Positions 24,175 to 36,954 of a DNA stretch of 64,000 nt are shown in pieces. Position 1 is the first letter of the stretch; each line of letters opens with the position of its first letter. Source of the DNA: Chionis minor. Lineage: Eukaryota; Chordata; Aves; Charadriiformes; Chionididae. The notes beneath the pieces were generated by a model, which had not been told where the DNA came from, made no database searches, and was given only the letters and a program-made list of their open reading frames with translations. The stretch lies in the NCBI GenBank assembly GCA_013398295.1, contig VZSF01008857.1, positions 62,001 through 126,000 of the forward strand, written 5' to 3'. Position numbers and translations under genes: made by a program.

Positions 24175-27100
24175 TTATTTGGCCTATCATTATTAATAAC
24201 CTTTGTTATTTCTAGACTCGCCCATACCATGCTAGGCACCATTGTACAGAAAAGGGCAGTAGTTTTCCTGTCTTCAATTTCTCACCTGTTAAAAAACAAC
24301 TAAATTGTACATTAAGGGTGACTGAAGAGGAGCCACTCATATTCTGAGGGTAAAAAAAATTTTGAGCATAGCATGGTAATTTTTTTTTCTTCTTAAGAGG
24401 AGAAAGAAATCACAGATACTCATCACAAAGCAAATATATTTAACTGTAGTATGTGAACCATGGATAAGTTTTTTGAAGATACAAAGCATCCCACAGGTTT
24501 GATCTTTTATCTGTGCATGCAGGTAAATACTTGTCTTCATCTGGCAGTCCTCGCATTTTCTGTGAATGAGTTTGTTTCAGAATAAAGCGGGTTACTATCC
24601 TTGGAATTATACTTGATGGAAAAAGCGTCAGATGTAGTTTTTCAGTAAAGCCTAATTACTTGGCTTTTATAGCTGGAGAGACTGCTAAGCTGCATTTAGG
24701 TGGTGCTTCAAAACCTATTGCTGTGCCATAACACTGCTAAGAACCCACACAGATTGGCCTCCAAAACATAAACAAGATATCTAATCCTGTGCAAGGCTGT
24801 TGACTATAGTGTTCATCCTACTGAAAGCTCTGCTTCCCATCCACCCCCTAGATTTTTCTAAGGTGGAAAAAGTCAAATTGGTACTTGCAAGCTTCCCCTT
24901 AAATCTGAGCAGCTTTAACCCTAGGACCCCAAAATAACACACCTTCTCAGGTACCTGACCTGTATGCCACACAGATTGCGGCAAACGCATCAATGCTGCT
25001 AAGCTGCAGCTCATTCCCTGTCGATTGTGAGACTTGGCGCGAACTCAGTAGTTATCATTTCAGTAGAACTCAGTCTAAAACCAAGCAACTGCTCTGCAAA
25101 TCTCTTCTAGCTTTTGCCTCTGGGTCACACTCCATTCCTGATACTTGGAACCCCCCTTTTAGCCTAGGTTCCTGTGCTTGAACAGACTGCTCTTTTCTCC
25201 TTACCTGGAGGCACTTGAAATCCCCAAGGCCTCAAGTCTCAGTTCTGCCCTTAATAGCATTTACTGTCAAATTAGTAGCAAAGCCACTCTTGGGTGGGAA
25301 AAAGAAAGCTTCCCCATCCAGATAATCCCACAATAAGCATCTCCCTGGCTTTCAGTGGGATTGTTTTGGCATAAAGCATTTGGGGAAAAGCCACATGGCC
25401 AGTGCACACACTGAGAAATGAACCTCTTGATAGGGAGGACAGCCCAGGCACTCTGTATTTCTGGATGTATGAGGCATTGCATTTGGATGAAGTGGAACTG
25501 TGAGTCAGAGCCATTGCACTTGCTGCCAGGTCTTGTTCACTGTTCTCTTTGTGAATACAGTGATGGGATAAACTTTCTGTCCTAACTCATTACACTTCAT
25601 GCCAGCCTGGTGTTACTGCTTAGTGTTTGCACAAGGCAAGCCAAAGAGACTTCTAAAGTGACTAACAGCTGAATATGTCTTTGATATAAAATGGGGTATT
25701 TGTTACAATTTCTCCAGCCACACACCCCAACACTTATTTTCACTTCTGCTAGCAGTGGAAGTTCCCTAGTCATTGGGCTAAAACCTTTTCTGCTACTGTA
25801 GCAGCAAGACTTATTTTTTTACTTCCTCAGAATAAGACCTACTTCTGAGTACAAACTATTTTCATACTTACAGTGCTGAAAAGTTCAAAAACCTTATAAA
25901 CTTGTACTTTTTAATGGTCTTCCATAACCCTTTCTGCAATTCAAAAAAAAAGTGTAAGACTTTTAACATAACCTCCATTATAGTTTTTCTCCTAGAAAAA
26001 TAAAATAATTGCATACTCCTTTCCTAAAAGTATTGCTATTGCCTACTCAGTCCTGAGTATTAAAAAAAAATAAATGAAAATTACTCTGTAGTGATGCTAT
26101 CTTTCCTACTGTGTGTCAGCTAAATAACAGCACAGTGTTAAGTCTCATTCCAGAAGTTAAATGGTGAACTTGTGTTTAGTGCAGCCATAACTGAAGGAAA
26201 ACAGACTGAAGCCGAATTGCAAATAGTGACTGGAACTGTTTGGGTAAGAGCAAGACATTCAAGTAGGTTACAGATCTCACATGTTTCTTCAGTATGAGGA
26301 AAATACTTTATAGGCAAGTCTTACAGTATTTAAGTAACTTGGCCATTTTCCCCTTTAAAAATCCAAAGTAATATGATTTCACTGAGGACTTGGTCCACAG
26401 TTCAGTGGTTTTCTCTGGATGACAANCCTCACTTGTATATTCTTAGACACAGATTCCTGTGCTTTGGGGGACAAAGTTTGCATGATCCAAAAATCGTATT
26501 CTGTTTTCCAAGGAGTAATTAAGGCTGTAGAGCTGTGGGGGAAGCTTTGCAGGTTCTGGCCAGAAGAGATTTCTCTGCTCATCCCCTGACACGTGGTAAG
26601 ACTTGTCAGGACACAACGTGCTTTTGCAACAGCCTGATCACATGTTTGAATATTTAGAGCTTGGGCTCACCTGGGCAAGGCCTGACAGCTTGCCTCCAAG
26701 GAGGAAGCCCCTTGCCAGATAGATTTGACTGGAATAATCACACTTCAAAGCAGTTATGATTTGATACACTGAAGTCTGAAGAGTCAAGGAATTTGTGTTA
26801 AAGCAGGGAAGAAGGATGTGAAACTAAGGAAAGGCAATGCTTTCCCACAACCTCCGGATTCAAGAAGTGGGCTACACATACTGTTTGCCCCCTCCCCCTG
26901 CTACCCCCCCTTCCCAGCAGTCTCTTTCGTGCCTCAGCAGCACAGTTGTGGTCACCCAGCCATGCCAGCAAGGACCCATGGGTCCCAGGAGGTAAGGGGT
27001 AAAGGGAGTTGTACCAAACAAACAGGAGGGCTGGATCCAGAGCAGCCCTATGCCGAACCCATGATCCTTGAGCAGACCTCAATGAGATGTGGCTAGTGGC

Positions 27101-30100
27101 AAAGTTGGTGAGAAGGGGGGGTGTGTGTGTGTGTCACCTCTCCCCGTGGCTCAAAACTGTCAATATCACAAGCAAAAGCACACTGGTAAGTAACCAGTGG
27201 CACCAAGAAGTACCTCTCATATCTACCTTGTGTAAGGGTCAGTGCTGCCTAGTGCTGCTCAGCTGCTCTGATGTTGTTGAAACACCCCTCACTTGATGAG
27301 TTTCAGACTAGCAAATCAACTCAGAGGAGCTGAGTCTAGCTGGTAGCTAAAGGGTACGATGTTTGCCCCAATATACCTTTTCCTGAAAGGAAGAGGCTGT
27401 GTTAGTACCTGGTGACTTGAAAAACCCATTAGCTTAACTTCCACCACATTAACTTGCTCTTAAACAGATAATGTCAGGAAATAATACACAGTTCTAGTGG
27501 GAGGTCATTTAAAAAAAAAAATCTTTCTATCGTCAGTTTCTCTTGCATCATAAGAGATAAAGCAAAACAGAAAATAAACCTGATTTGGAAGCATGCTGAT
27601 TGACAACATAATTAAGTTCTACAGTCATTTAAAATTACTGATCGTTGTTGTTGCTGTCATTATTTGTTTCCCATTCACTCCCAGACTGCAATAGGCACAA
27701 TTGCTGCTGTACTGAAACTGCAGAAGAGCTCTCACTGAGATTGCATTTCCTTCTGCTGCAGCCTTGGTTTTGTTTTTAAACAGTCTGTGTGAAGCGGCAG
27801 GTTTGACATGATAAAGGAAAGCATCCATCCAGTCCAGGACAAAGACACCAATTTTGCAAGGGCAGTTATTACAGTAGGGAGTAGTTGCTGATGGTGTTCA
27901 AACTGCGTCTTGTCAGGAATTCAGGCTTAAGATGATGACCAGATCAGTCACAGAATTCCCACCCTTCAAACTCATGATTACAGACTGCAGCCCTTATAAA
28001 CACTTTTAATAGTACTACAAGTTGTATGTTAAACACATACTCTCTAGATTACTGTCAAGAAGGAAATTTGAGATGGAGGTAACATGCATAATTTCACCTG
28101 CTTGTAGGGTCTCTGTAGTTAGGTAACCTATTGATTTTGTGTGTGTGTGTTGAGTGTTCCTGGGGTAAACTTGATTTTTTTTTTTTAAAGTAGCCTGATC
28201 TTTTCTTTTCTTGATAGCTTGCTTTCCAAAGCAGGTTATATTCATTTAAAACTGAAAACATACAGCAATTTTTCTGTTTCTCATAGCTCCTTGGCACTGA
28301 AAATCTAGCACACGAAGTTTAATTATACTTATTAATATTTGTTAAATAGCACTGCAGAGATTTCTGGCTGCTGAGCTTGTGATTAGCATTTGTAAGCTGA
28401 AAGAGGTGTTATCCCCACCCATCCTGCATTGTAATTCAGGCCTTGCATAATCCCCACCCAAATGCCTATTTTCATCCACACAGCTCATTATTTTTTCTGA
28501 ATCATATATGGAAGCCACACCCGTGATTGCTCATAGACTGTTGCTGTAATATTTATATATTGGTGTGCACCTTGATCCCAGTTGCGGTTAATTTTGGAAA
28601 AGGTGTTAGGTATTCCAGATTTCAAGTGGCATGCCACTGAAACATGGGAACCATTACTGCTATTCATTTCCTTACAAAGTGATTCAGAGGAAGAGATGCT
28701 TCTGAGTTTACAACCTGCAGCTTCTTGCTGAACATTAAAACTGTCACCCATAAATTGTTAGCATGTGAAAGCCTCAAAGGAAGAAGAGTGCAAATATACT
28801 GCCATGAAATAACAGAGAAAAAAACCACACCAGATTACCCCACCATCACCACCCTGAATCTGATCAAGGATGCTAACCACTGCACATAAAGCCATCGTGA
28901 TAAAATACTGAGGCCTTCCACGCACAAAGTCTTTGCATCAAGCATAGGATCATCAGGATTGACAAAGAAGAATGACCTCCTGCCCACCGCCTACCCAGGT
29001 GAGAGAGTGTCATGCTCCTGTTACCAAAATATTTACTTTACCTTTGTTAATATGTTTATTATGCTCACAACAACTATAAGGGCGGGGTCAGCACTAGCGA
29101 GTGCCCTTCTGAAGGCGACCAGAACATACAACCAGCCCTATACATTTTGCAGTCATTAGGTGTAATGCACTTAGCAGTCATTAGGCTGTTGGGGAGCTTA
29201 CCAGCTCCAGGGAAGTTCACACTAAGGACCACATCAGCTCATGCCGCAGAGTCCAGCTGTCACATGGCAAGGTGCAAGGGAGACACAAGCAACCAGCAAG
29301 TGGACCTTTGCAAGGTTACTCATTGCCTTGCAATCCTCGTGTTGTCATTTACTGGCTGTTAAGCAAGGTCCAGAGGAAACCCAAGGCTCCGACCATATTA
29401 GGTTGCACTTGGTGACTTCATATGTCATCTATCATGTTTACAAGTTATTCAAGAAAAGTTTTCCTGCATCCTGGTTGGATGCCTCTGCAGTTATAGCTTA
29501 AGGAATTTGAATTGTGATTGTGCTGTTATGATTCAGAATGCTCCAGCACAGTGATAGGCACATGGCAACGCAGAGGCCTTTAACAACTCAGAACAGAGAT
29601 GAGATTACAGCATGCACCTCAACACATTCTGTCATTTTTATTAAAATAGCCTAAACTTCTGTTCAGGAGGGCTGTCTTCTCACAGACTATCTTTTCACCA
29701 TGCTGAAAAAACCTAATGAACTGAAGTGATCACTTCATTAAAAGCCACATGGACAGACAGCCTTGTCCAAGACACACACATTTAAAAATGGATGGCAGCG
29801 AGGAGAGTGCCTGGGAGCTCCTGCCTTTTACAGAGGCTGATGGACAACTGGCATGGGGCTCTGAAGATGAAGGGCTAGCCTGAAGGAAGCATTAAATGTT
29901 TAGCTCCTAGCTTCAAATTAAATGGTTTAATGCTAAGTGTTTTGTTAAAGACTGACAGTCTAAACATACATGTTTTTATGGGTGAGGAGACCATGTGAGG
30001 CCATTTTCTTCTATAGGTTTTTAATCAGTCATACGATGCCCTGTGCTGGATGCAATACACAGTACCACTGTTCTGTGGGACTAGCCAAGGACCCCATCCT

Positions 30101-30540
30101 TCCTCAAGCAACCTTTCCACTGGAGGAGCCGACTACTCCTGCTGGGACAGGGACCACGGGCAGCAGTCCCACCCTGGCTTTAGGGGACACAACATGGCGC
30201 ACGGGAGTTAGCTTGAGACTGCTCAGCCTCTCAGGGTGGTAATAACTGAACAGGCCACTGCAGGGTGCTCTGGACACAGTGCCTCTCCCAGGCCACGCTT
30301 CTCCTGTCATCTAAGCTTAATCAGACCAACTTGGTCAAAAGCAGCCTCCACGATAAGACAGGATGCTATCGTGTGCCCTGGAGCAGCACAAGGAGTAAGG
30401 TGGCTGTTTTACGAGCAATCCAGTTTGCAATTTAATGCCCGGGCTTTACATCAGGCCATTCAGCCCCACACAAGGGAGCAGGCCGTGGGACACACGCGCA
30501 GACCCCTGGCTTTCTCAAGCAGTACGACAGGATGCAGCCA
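24175..30540. other. Intergenic between ERRFI1 and PARK7, left part
   Basis: No gene supported. It contains an isolated N at 26426, a C-rich run at about 26888-26918 that gives a G-quadruplex pattern on the minus strand, and short TG dinucleotide tracts at about 27119-27133 and 28137-28151. Open frames are short and have no family resemblance. Confidence 0.45.
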
Positions 30541-30559
30541 GGCTCGTTGGCTCGGAGAA

Positions 30560-30790
30560 CCCAGACAGGCTGTATGTGCCCCCCAAACGGGCTCTGCACA
30601 AAGTAACGCACAAGCGGCTGAGACCGTCCACCCGGAGCCAGAGCGGCCAAAGCCCGCGGCTCCTCCGCTAATCTGCGGACACCGCGGCCCGTAGGGAGGA
30701 CGGCAGAGACGGAGCTCACTGCGGCCCCGCCCCGCCCGCCCCGCGTCGCCGGCCCCGGGAACCGGAGGGTGGCCCGTACCGGGCTGCCAG
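30560..30790. promoter_or_regulatory. Orphan CpG island
   Basis: About 230 bases of CpG-dense DNA with GC-box sequence (ccccgccccgcccgccccgcg near 30724-30744), flanked by ordinary sequence. It lies 6.5 kb past the ERRFI1 3' end and over 6 kb from PARK7, so neither gene explains it. It may be the promoter of an unannotated transcript. Candidates around it are the minus-strand frame at 31657-32262 and the plus-strand TAS1R relic 3 kb away. Confidence 0.55.
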
Positions 30791-31656
30791 GGCACGTCAC
30801 CCTTGGGGCCTGGCAGCAACTCATTTGAAAGCTGATGGCAAAGCCTCTGTCTTTGTAAGCCCATACAGGATTCTAGAGCTGAATTATTCCTAGAGTTTCC
30901 TAGTACAAACATTCATTTCTCTTCTGCGCAACCAAAAGGAAGGGAAAGTACTCCTTTGCAGAACACAGTGGAAGAGCAACCAGTTAATAACACATCAAAG
31001 GTGGCAATGAGAGAAGTTAGCACAGATAACTGCATCCTCTGCTGCCAGTTCTCTTAAGAAACAGCAACTCCCCACCAAACAGCAGATTTCCATTTAAAAA
31101 CACAAATGTGACAGTGCTGTGCCCAACAGTGGTCAGGCTCATCACTGCTCAAGGCAGCTTGCTCCTACCTGCCAGTCACTATCTCGCCTAGCTGGTCACT
31201 TCAGTGTGAGAAGGCTTTTCCCAATTTATACACAAAATGATACAGGAGAAAGCAGTAGTCAGAGTAGAGGTGTGTGCCTGTGGAAATCAGCAATGCTTTC
31301 TCAGCAGAGCTCATTTTAACTTGGAAATGTTTTAATATACAAAAGTAGGCAGCTCCCGGAGTTGACAGTACTTAAGAGTGCAATGTGTGCAGTATAAAAA
31401 GTGGCTTTGAAACTACATAGGGACTAGTCTCCCAAAATAACTCATTGAAACTTAACAGCATAGAGAAATCAAACACCTCAATAGAAAATCTCGGTAGAAA
31501 CATGCCTCTTAAAAGAGTCCAGCAATTCAGAAATTCCTAAATTCTAGAAGCAAAAATCCATAAACAGCACCTTTAAGAACTAAAGTGCTTCCAACTAAAC
31601 TACAGAGCAGAAAGTAGAATCCTTGTTGCCAGGTTTAGAGCCAGCAAACAATGCTG

Positions 31657-32262
31657 TTACTGCCCAGCACCAAGCCCTGTATTCTTAAAGAGCAAACACA
31701 ACTGTACTGACTGGCAGGGAATAACAGCTGCAGCTTCTCCATCAAGATCAGACAAACAGAGCCAAAAGCAACCGCGAGGCCAGGCAGGGCAGTACAGCAC
31801 ACCAACGGGGGGCACAGCCCCACAGTACCTGGGCGAGGAGAGCCGAGTGGGGTCTGGGAAAACAACAGTGTCAGCCAGCAGTCCAGCAATGGACCATCCA
31901 GCAGCTCTGAAGCAGTGAGGCAAGTCCAAAGCCAGACTGAGAAGCCTCCTCAGCAAGTTAGGCTCATCAAAAGCTAGAGCTGACCCGAGCCTCAGCTTAT
32001 ATGGAGCTCCTGGCCTGTGGACGGGGGTGCTGAGAGGGCCCAGGTGAGGCTGGTCAGGTCCATGATGGGCTCTCAGCTCCCACAGCTGCCACTTAACCCT
32101 GGTAAAAAACTGTTTCCAAGCCGTTTGAAGGAATGATGGCCGCTGCTTAAGAACATTTTCACTTTTAGGGACCGGCAGCAAATTTAGGCTTATACTTTGG
32201 GTATCCTGAAGAAGAAAGCAGTCTGTCTCAAGCACGTGGGGCTGTAATGCACATGACCTCAA
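31657..32262 (-). other. Unexplained 201-codon open frame, possible LTR remnant
   Basis: An uninterrupted minus-strand frame of about 600 bp outside the CpG islands, beginning with an ATG at 32262. The product (leucine- and proline-rich, opening MRSCALQPHV) matches nothing I recognise. The same strand has a TATA-like ccatataag at about 32005-31997. The texture recalls an avian retroviral LTR, but I could not find matching termini or a target duplication. It could be chance. Confidence 0.25.
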
Positions 32263-33803
32263 AAGCTCTTATCAAAAACCTGAACACTGAATCAAGGGAT
32301 TCCTGGTCAGAATACAGGACACTGATGGACAGCTCTCAGTAGGGAACTTCACTGATGCTTTAGAACAGAATTATTTCTCTTTTCACTAAGTCTTGAACAG
32401 CAAATAGAAATGAAGAATTAAGAAAAATTCAATTTGCTATTAGTCTGGGAGGATTAACTCACAACATTACACTTAAATTTATACTCTGCTGAAAAATAAA
32501 GATATTTAAATATCTGGGGCTATAGTCGGAGTCAAACTACACAGTTAATAGCAGAAGAAATCCTCTGTTCAACACACAGCAGCTGAAGTTTTCATTGCAG
32601 AAACACCTGCAGAAAACACATCTGTTTGCATTCAGGGGATTCCTTTGATTCAGAACAGCAGCTTTACAAGATCACAAGGTACAGGGAGAATCCCAAAGGA
32701 AATTCTGCCATGACCATCAATGAGGAGAGGAGGGTTGTGGGCTTTAGAGTTATTACTGAACTGAGCACACACCTGAACTGTGGGCAAGTTCCGGCTGTGG
32801 CACAGTTGTTGCCCGTGTAAACTGTAGAAATAGTTACACCACCGATATTCAGAAATCAGAAAGATTTGCTTAGAAAATCATTATGTCCCTAGTCCTGATG
32901 GGAAACTTCAGGAGCTGAGGAAAACGTCAGTGTTAGCACTGTTACAGAAGTATTTCTAGACCTAAGTCTGCTCTTCAGAAAACAAGTGCTTGCATGAGAT
33001 CCTCAGACACCTTAACTTCTTCCTCCCTCTACCATTACTGGAATGGCCTTGAATTAAATTAAGGGCTACGTAGGGAGGAATTATTTAAGGTTATACAAAG
33101 GGTATAATTAGAAGCTGTTGAATGAAGTTAAGCAGAAGAGTAACAATCCAAAGTATAAAAGCTTGCCTCAGTCAGTGACACCTTTTAGCACACAGAACAG
33201 TTTTGTAGAAAGAATAAAGGCTCTAGAGCTGCTAAAGAGACGGAGTGCAATACAGCCCACTGCAATACCTAACTGCTGTGCCACCCAGTGGAGTCCTCAA
33301 CGCAGCCAGACAATGCAAAGGAATTACGTTACCTAAAAAATAGGATACTGAGTTTTACAAGTCTGAACCTATCGTCATGTATGTCAGCCCTGTTTGCCAA
33401 AGCGTGGCCAGAAAAAGACAAATCAATAATACTGCCTTCCCTTCCTTGGATGCTTCTCAAGAGATGGCAGGGAAGAGGCTGAAGGCCAGATAAATTGTTC
33501 CAGCAGGGGCAGCCTGTCCCTTTTTGCTGTCCTTCCCAGAAACCTTTTAACTTCCTGCCATGTGGCGATGCTGCAAGAACTACAGAAACTCCATGAAAGT
33601 TCAGAGCTGAGAACTGTTAGCAGAGGAAGTCATTCAGCGGAGAGATCAGAGCAGCAGGTAGACGTGTCTGTGCTGGGCCCTGCTTGGCTCTCATTTTACA
33701 TATTTTACTGCATTTCACACAGATGTACCACATGCAAGACCACATTCTAAACTTGCTAAACTATTATTTAAAATTTCAGGCAACAATTTATTAATTCACT
33801 TAG

Positions 33804-34690
33804 TGTTTTGTTGCTTATTTTTCAAACTTCAAACATTGCATCCCATGTCCTACTAAAATGTAGTCTCCATGTAACAGCAACGCATCCTTTTTTTTCTGGA
33901 GGTAGAGTATGTGAACGTGAATGATGGTATGGATGCAGTGCTTGTGGTTATTTCTGTGGTTGGCACCTTCCTACTTCTCTGTTACGTGCGTATCTTTCCA
34001 ACCAAGTCACGTGTCATCCAGGCTGCTGGAAGACAGCTGTCTCTTATCATTTTGGGATTGTTGCTTATATCTTGCATCACAATGCATCTTTCTGTTGAAA
34101 GAACAAACAAACCAATCTGATTAAGTACCCATTTTTTGCTATGACACTCACTGTGGGTTCCATGTCTTGCAGTTAGGTCATACCAAACAGTATGGCTAGC
34201 AAGCTGGCCAAGGCTTGTAATTACTGGATGAAGCATATTCTCTCGTGTACTTTTACAGCTATAAGTACTAGTGTGCAGGCTGGTTTGCATCCCTTATGGT
34301 TGTGTTTGTCTCCACCTATTTGAAAAGTAATGACTTTCTCTCTCTAGAAGATCCTTTTTCTGTTGCTCGGAGGGACATATTCTTGGGTTAGGATTTGTGT
34401 GTGCTTACAACACAGTGCTGTGCACTTGGGTTTCCCTGTTTGAAGAGAAACCTGCCAAAGAACTGCAGCAAAACCAGACTGCTCACTCTCCACATTCTTT
34501 GCTTCTGGTTCAGAGCTGCTTATTCATTTATAAGCTCCTTCATTCTAAAGGAAAATATTTTTCAGCATTGCAAGTATTCACTGATGGCACTAGCATGTAT
34601 GCCATCTTCTGTACATTCCTGTTCCTAAGTCATATAATACTTCTCAATTCAATAAAAGAGCTCACTCTCAATTATGCATTCAAGCCTACA
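33804..34690 (+). pseudogene. Broken TAS1R-family taste receptor (TAS1R2-like), last exon
   Basis: TAS1R proteins are class C GPCRs forming sweet and umami receptors. Their last exon carries the end of the cysteine-rich domain and all seven transmembrane helices. This stretch follows that order. CRD end: CFVAYFSN then CIPCPTKM*SPCNSNASF (33804-33890), where the invariant Trp codon reads TAG at 33861-33863. A frameshift falls at the T8 run 33888-33895. TM1-TM2 (33896-34117) has VEYVNVND, then RVIQAAGRQLSLIILG, ending in TGA. TM3: FFAMTLTVGSMSC, frameshift, LAVRSYQTV (34166-34192), frameshift, MASKLAKACNYWMKH (34192-34236), closest to TAS1R2. TM5-TM6: NLPKNCSKTRLLTL (34449 on). TM6-TM7: GKYFSALQV (34550 on). 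At least four frameshifts or stops make it non-functional. Earlier exons were not found convincingly. Family call is fairly firm; subtype is tentative. Confidence 0.75.
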
Positions 34691-34699
34691 CCACAACCA

Positions 34700-36610
34700 G
34701 ACTCAAGAGAAAACCCCCACACTGTTCTTGAGAGATGATACCAGGCATACAGCAGATGCTGTGACTACCTTCTCAGCAGGAAAACAATCAATCCCCCAAA
34801 CCCTCCCACTACCAGGGAACAAAGCTAGACAAGAGTGGATGCATTCTCTTTGTCTGAAGCCAAGTTCTGTGACAGCTAATAGCCAATTACCATAGGCTGT
34901 AAAACTAAAGTGTGCCAATAACAAAAGGGCACAAAGTTTCTATCATTCATGAAACACTCAGCAGAAAAGTACCTCATCTCAACTTTCGGCAGCACATAAA
35001 GGGGATTTTAGGAAAAGAGGTATGTAACAGCTAGGGAGCCTCCATATGAAATAGATAAGGAGAGAGGAAAAAGCCATTCCACAAACTGGCTTTTTTTCCC
35101 CGCCTCAAACCAGCAAATTGCTTCTCAGCACTTCACCTAAGAGGAAAAGTAGCATAATCTTAGTCGATACACCTCTCCTAACTTAAAGACTGAGTTAATG
35201 ACACCTTGGCAGAGAATCCATGTAAATTCAGATTTGCTAGACATCTGCAATATAAAAGGTTGAGAACAGGGTCAGTTTTATGAAGGAAACTGTGATGCTC
35301 GCAGCATTACCACATTTCATTAACCAAGTCCTTTTTGCTGCATGTGATGAAACAATCTGGAAGTTAACCATACACAATGGACTCTAAGATCATTTTACTG
35401 AGTGCTTTTCCTATTACTACTTTAAAAGGAGTGTAAAAGCCCAAATGTACAGACTGAAAACCTCATTTTCTGTGAAGTGAACTCTCTCAGCCTTAGAATA
35501 AAAAATAAAAATGTATAAACAAATTTCGGGCCACTTCATTAGTGCTTGGTATTAAAAGATTTCTGGAAGCCTTAACAATACAAGCATGGAAATATTTTCC
35601 TTCTAATGCTATAAAGCAGTACTACAGCCCAGGAATGCAGAGTTTTTCCTGTATTCTGAATCATGCCCATTTACAAACCAAGTGATTATTCCAGATCCTA
35701 GGACAAAGAATCTTTCCATCATTTGGTTTACATTTGCATGGCACTACCAGTTAGACGTGCAGATTTAATGAACAAACATGTCCAGTCTTACATAGATTAC
35801 AACTTTTTGCATATCTTGAGCATATTTCAAAGCTAGAGAAACAAATGGAAGATTTCCTAACCAAATTAGCGGCAGAGCATATAGCTAAAGCAGTTCTTCC
35901 AGTAGACACCAACAATGTTGAGACATTTCTTAATTCTAAATTTGCAAAGTACCTATGTATTTCATTACCAAAACGTAGTAATTGAGAATGAACTCGTTTC
36001 CTATTAAAATAGGCAAGTATAAAGGCACCTATGCAGTCATTTTCTAAAGTTCAGACTGTACACTTCAGATGTATGCAGAACCAGGTCTCCAGGTACTGTG
36101 GTAACTTCAGAATCCAGTGAAGTGCCACCTTCTAAGTGTGATTGCTGACAGAGCCACACAACAGCAGTTACTTAGTAAAATAAAGGTAACAAAGACAAAA
36201 ATTGATCCCAAATTCTTAATTCTCACAGGGATGCAGCTTCACTACTTCCTCCAGAGACCTGTCCAGCAACTCCTATAAACTGACATATGGTCACTTAAGC
36301 CAGGCTTGTAGAAAGTTCCGATTTATAGTAAGCAGAAACAAGCACCGCTCCTGGTGGTAAGCTACCGAGTCCAAACTTTCTGCTTTATGCTGATGATTAG
36401 CTGCCTAAATAGCTCAATGGATCTGCAGTCATTTAATGCACAAGACAAATTCTAACAGTATATAGGAACTCCAGGGTGCCTGACAAGGTTAAGATATTCC
36501 TGCTTTTAATTTAGTTTGATACTGTCTCAGAATTAATACTAGTTATTTGCCTTATTTGAACACAGGAAACTAAATGCTATTTTCACAAGTTCTAAGTTAC
36601 AACTTAATCT
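34700..36610. other. Intergenic between TAS1R relic and PARK7
   Basis: No exon or element recognised. AT-moderate sequence with only short open frames. Confidence 0.45.
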
Positions 36611-36615
36611 ATTTC

Positions 36616-36812
36616 GTAGAATCCCAGAATATTCTGAGTTGGAGAGACCCTCAAAGATCATCAAGTCCAGCTCCTCCCTCTGCACGGGGCAACCTAGAAG
36701 TTAAGCCATGTAGCTAAGTGTTGTCTAAATGCTTCTTGAACACCAACAGGCTTGGGGACATGACCCTCGGGAGCTTGTTCCAGTGCTTGACCACCTTCTC
36801 ATTTCAGCTCAT
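36616..36812 (-). mobile_element. CR1 LINE 3' end, minus strand
   Basis: Read on the plus strand this is the reverse complement of a CR1 tail. It starts with the terminal-repeat side (tagaatcccagaatattctg), then agttggagagaccctcaaag, atcatcaagtccagctcctc, cttcttgaacaccaacaggc and gagcttgttccagtgcttga. These are the familiar phrases of avian CR1 in the correct order. It sits just beyond the PARK7 poly(A) signal. Confidence 0.88.
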
Positions 36813-36948
36813 ACTTCAGAAGAACTGTGTCAGATTCTAGACAGAAGTTGTTTTGAATAGTACATTGCTAGCCATAGTGGTAAAAAGGTTTCATAGGTCT
36901 GAGTTGGGAGAAAACACACAAATAACACACAAACATGGTTGCTTCATT

Positions 36949-36954
36949 TTTATT
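36949..36954 (-). terminator. PARK7: PARK7 poly(A) signal
   Basis: AATAAA on the minus strand, about 280 bases beyond the PARK7 stop codon. This gives a short 3' UTR of about 300 bases, as expected for this gene. Confidence 0.65.

Noticed and set aside
33911..34120. 69-codon two-helix protein as a standalone gene
   Set aside because: It begins at GTG, and the sequence just upstream in another frame continues the TAS1R cysteine-rich domain; better explained as TM1-TM2 of the broken receptor.
34397..34738. 113-codon plus-strand frame as an independent small membrane protein
   Set aside because: Part of it aligns with the TM5 and TM6-TM7 parts of the TAS1R relic, and the intervening TM6 part is in another frame, so it is debris of the pseudogene.
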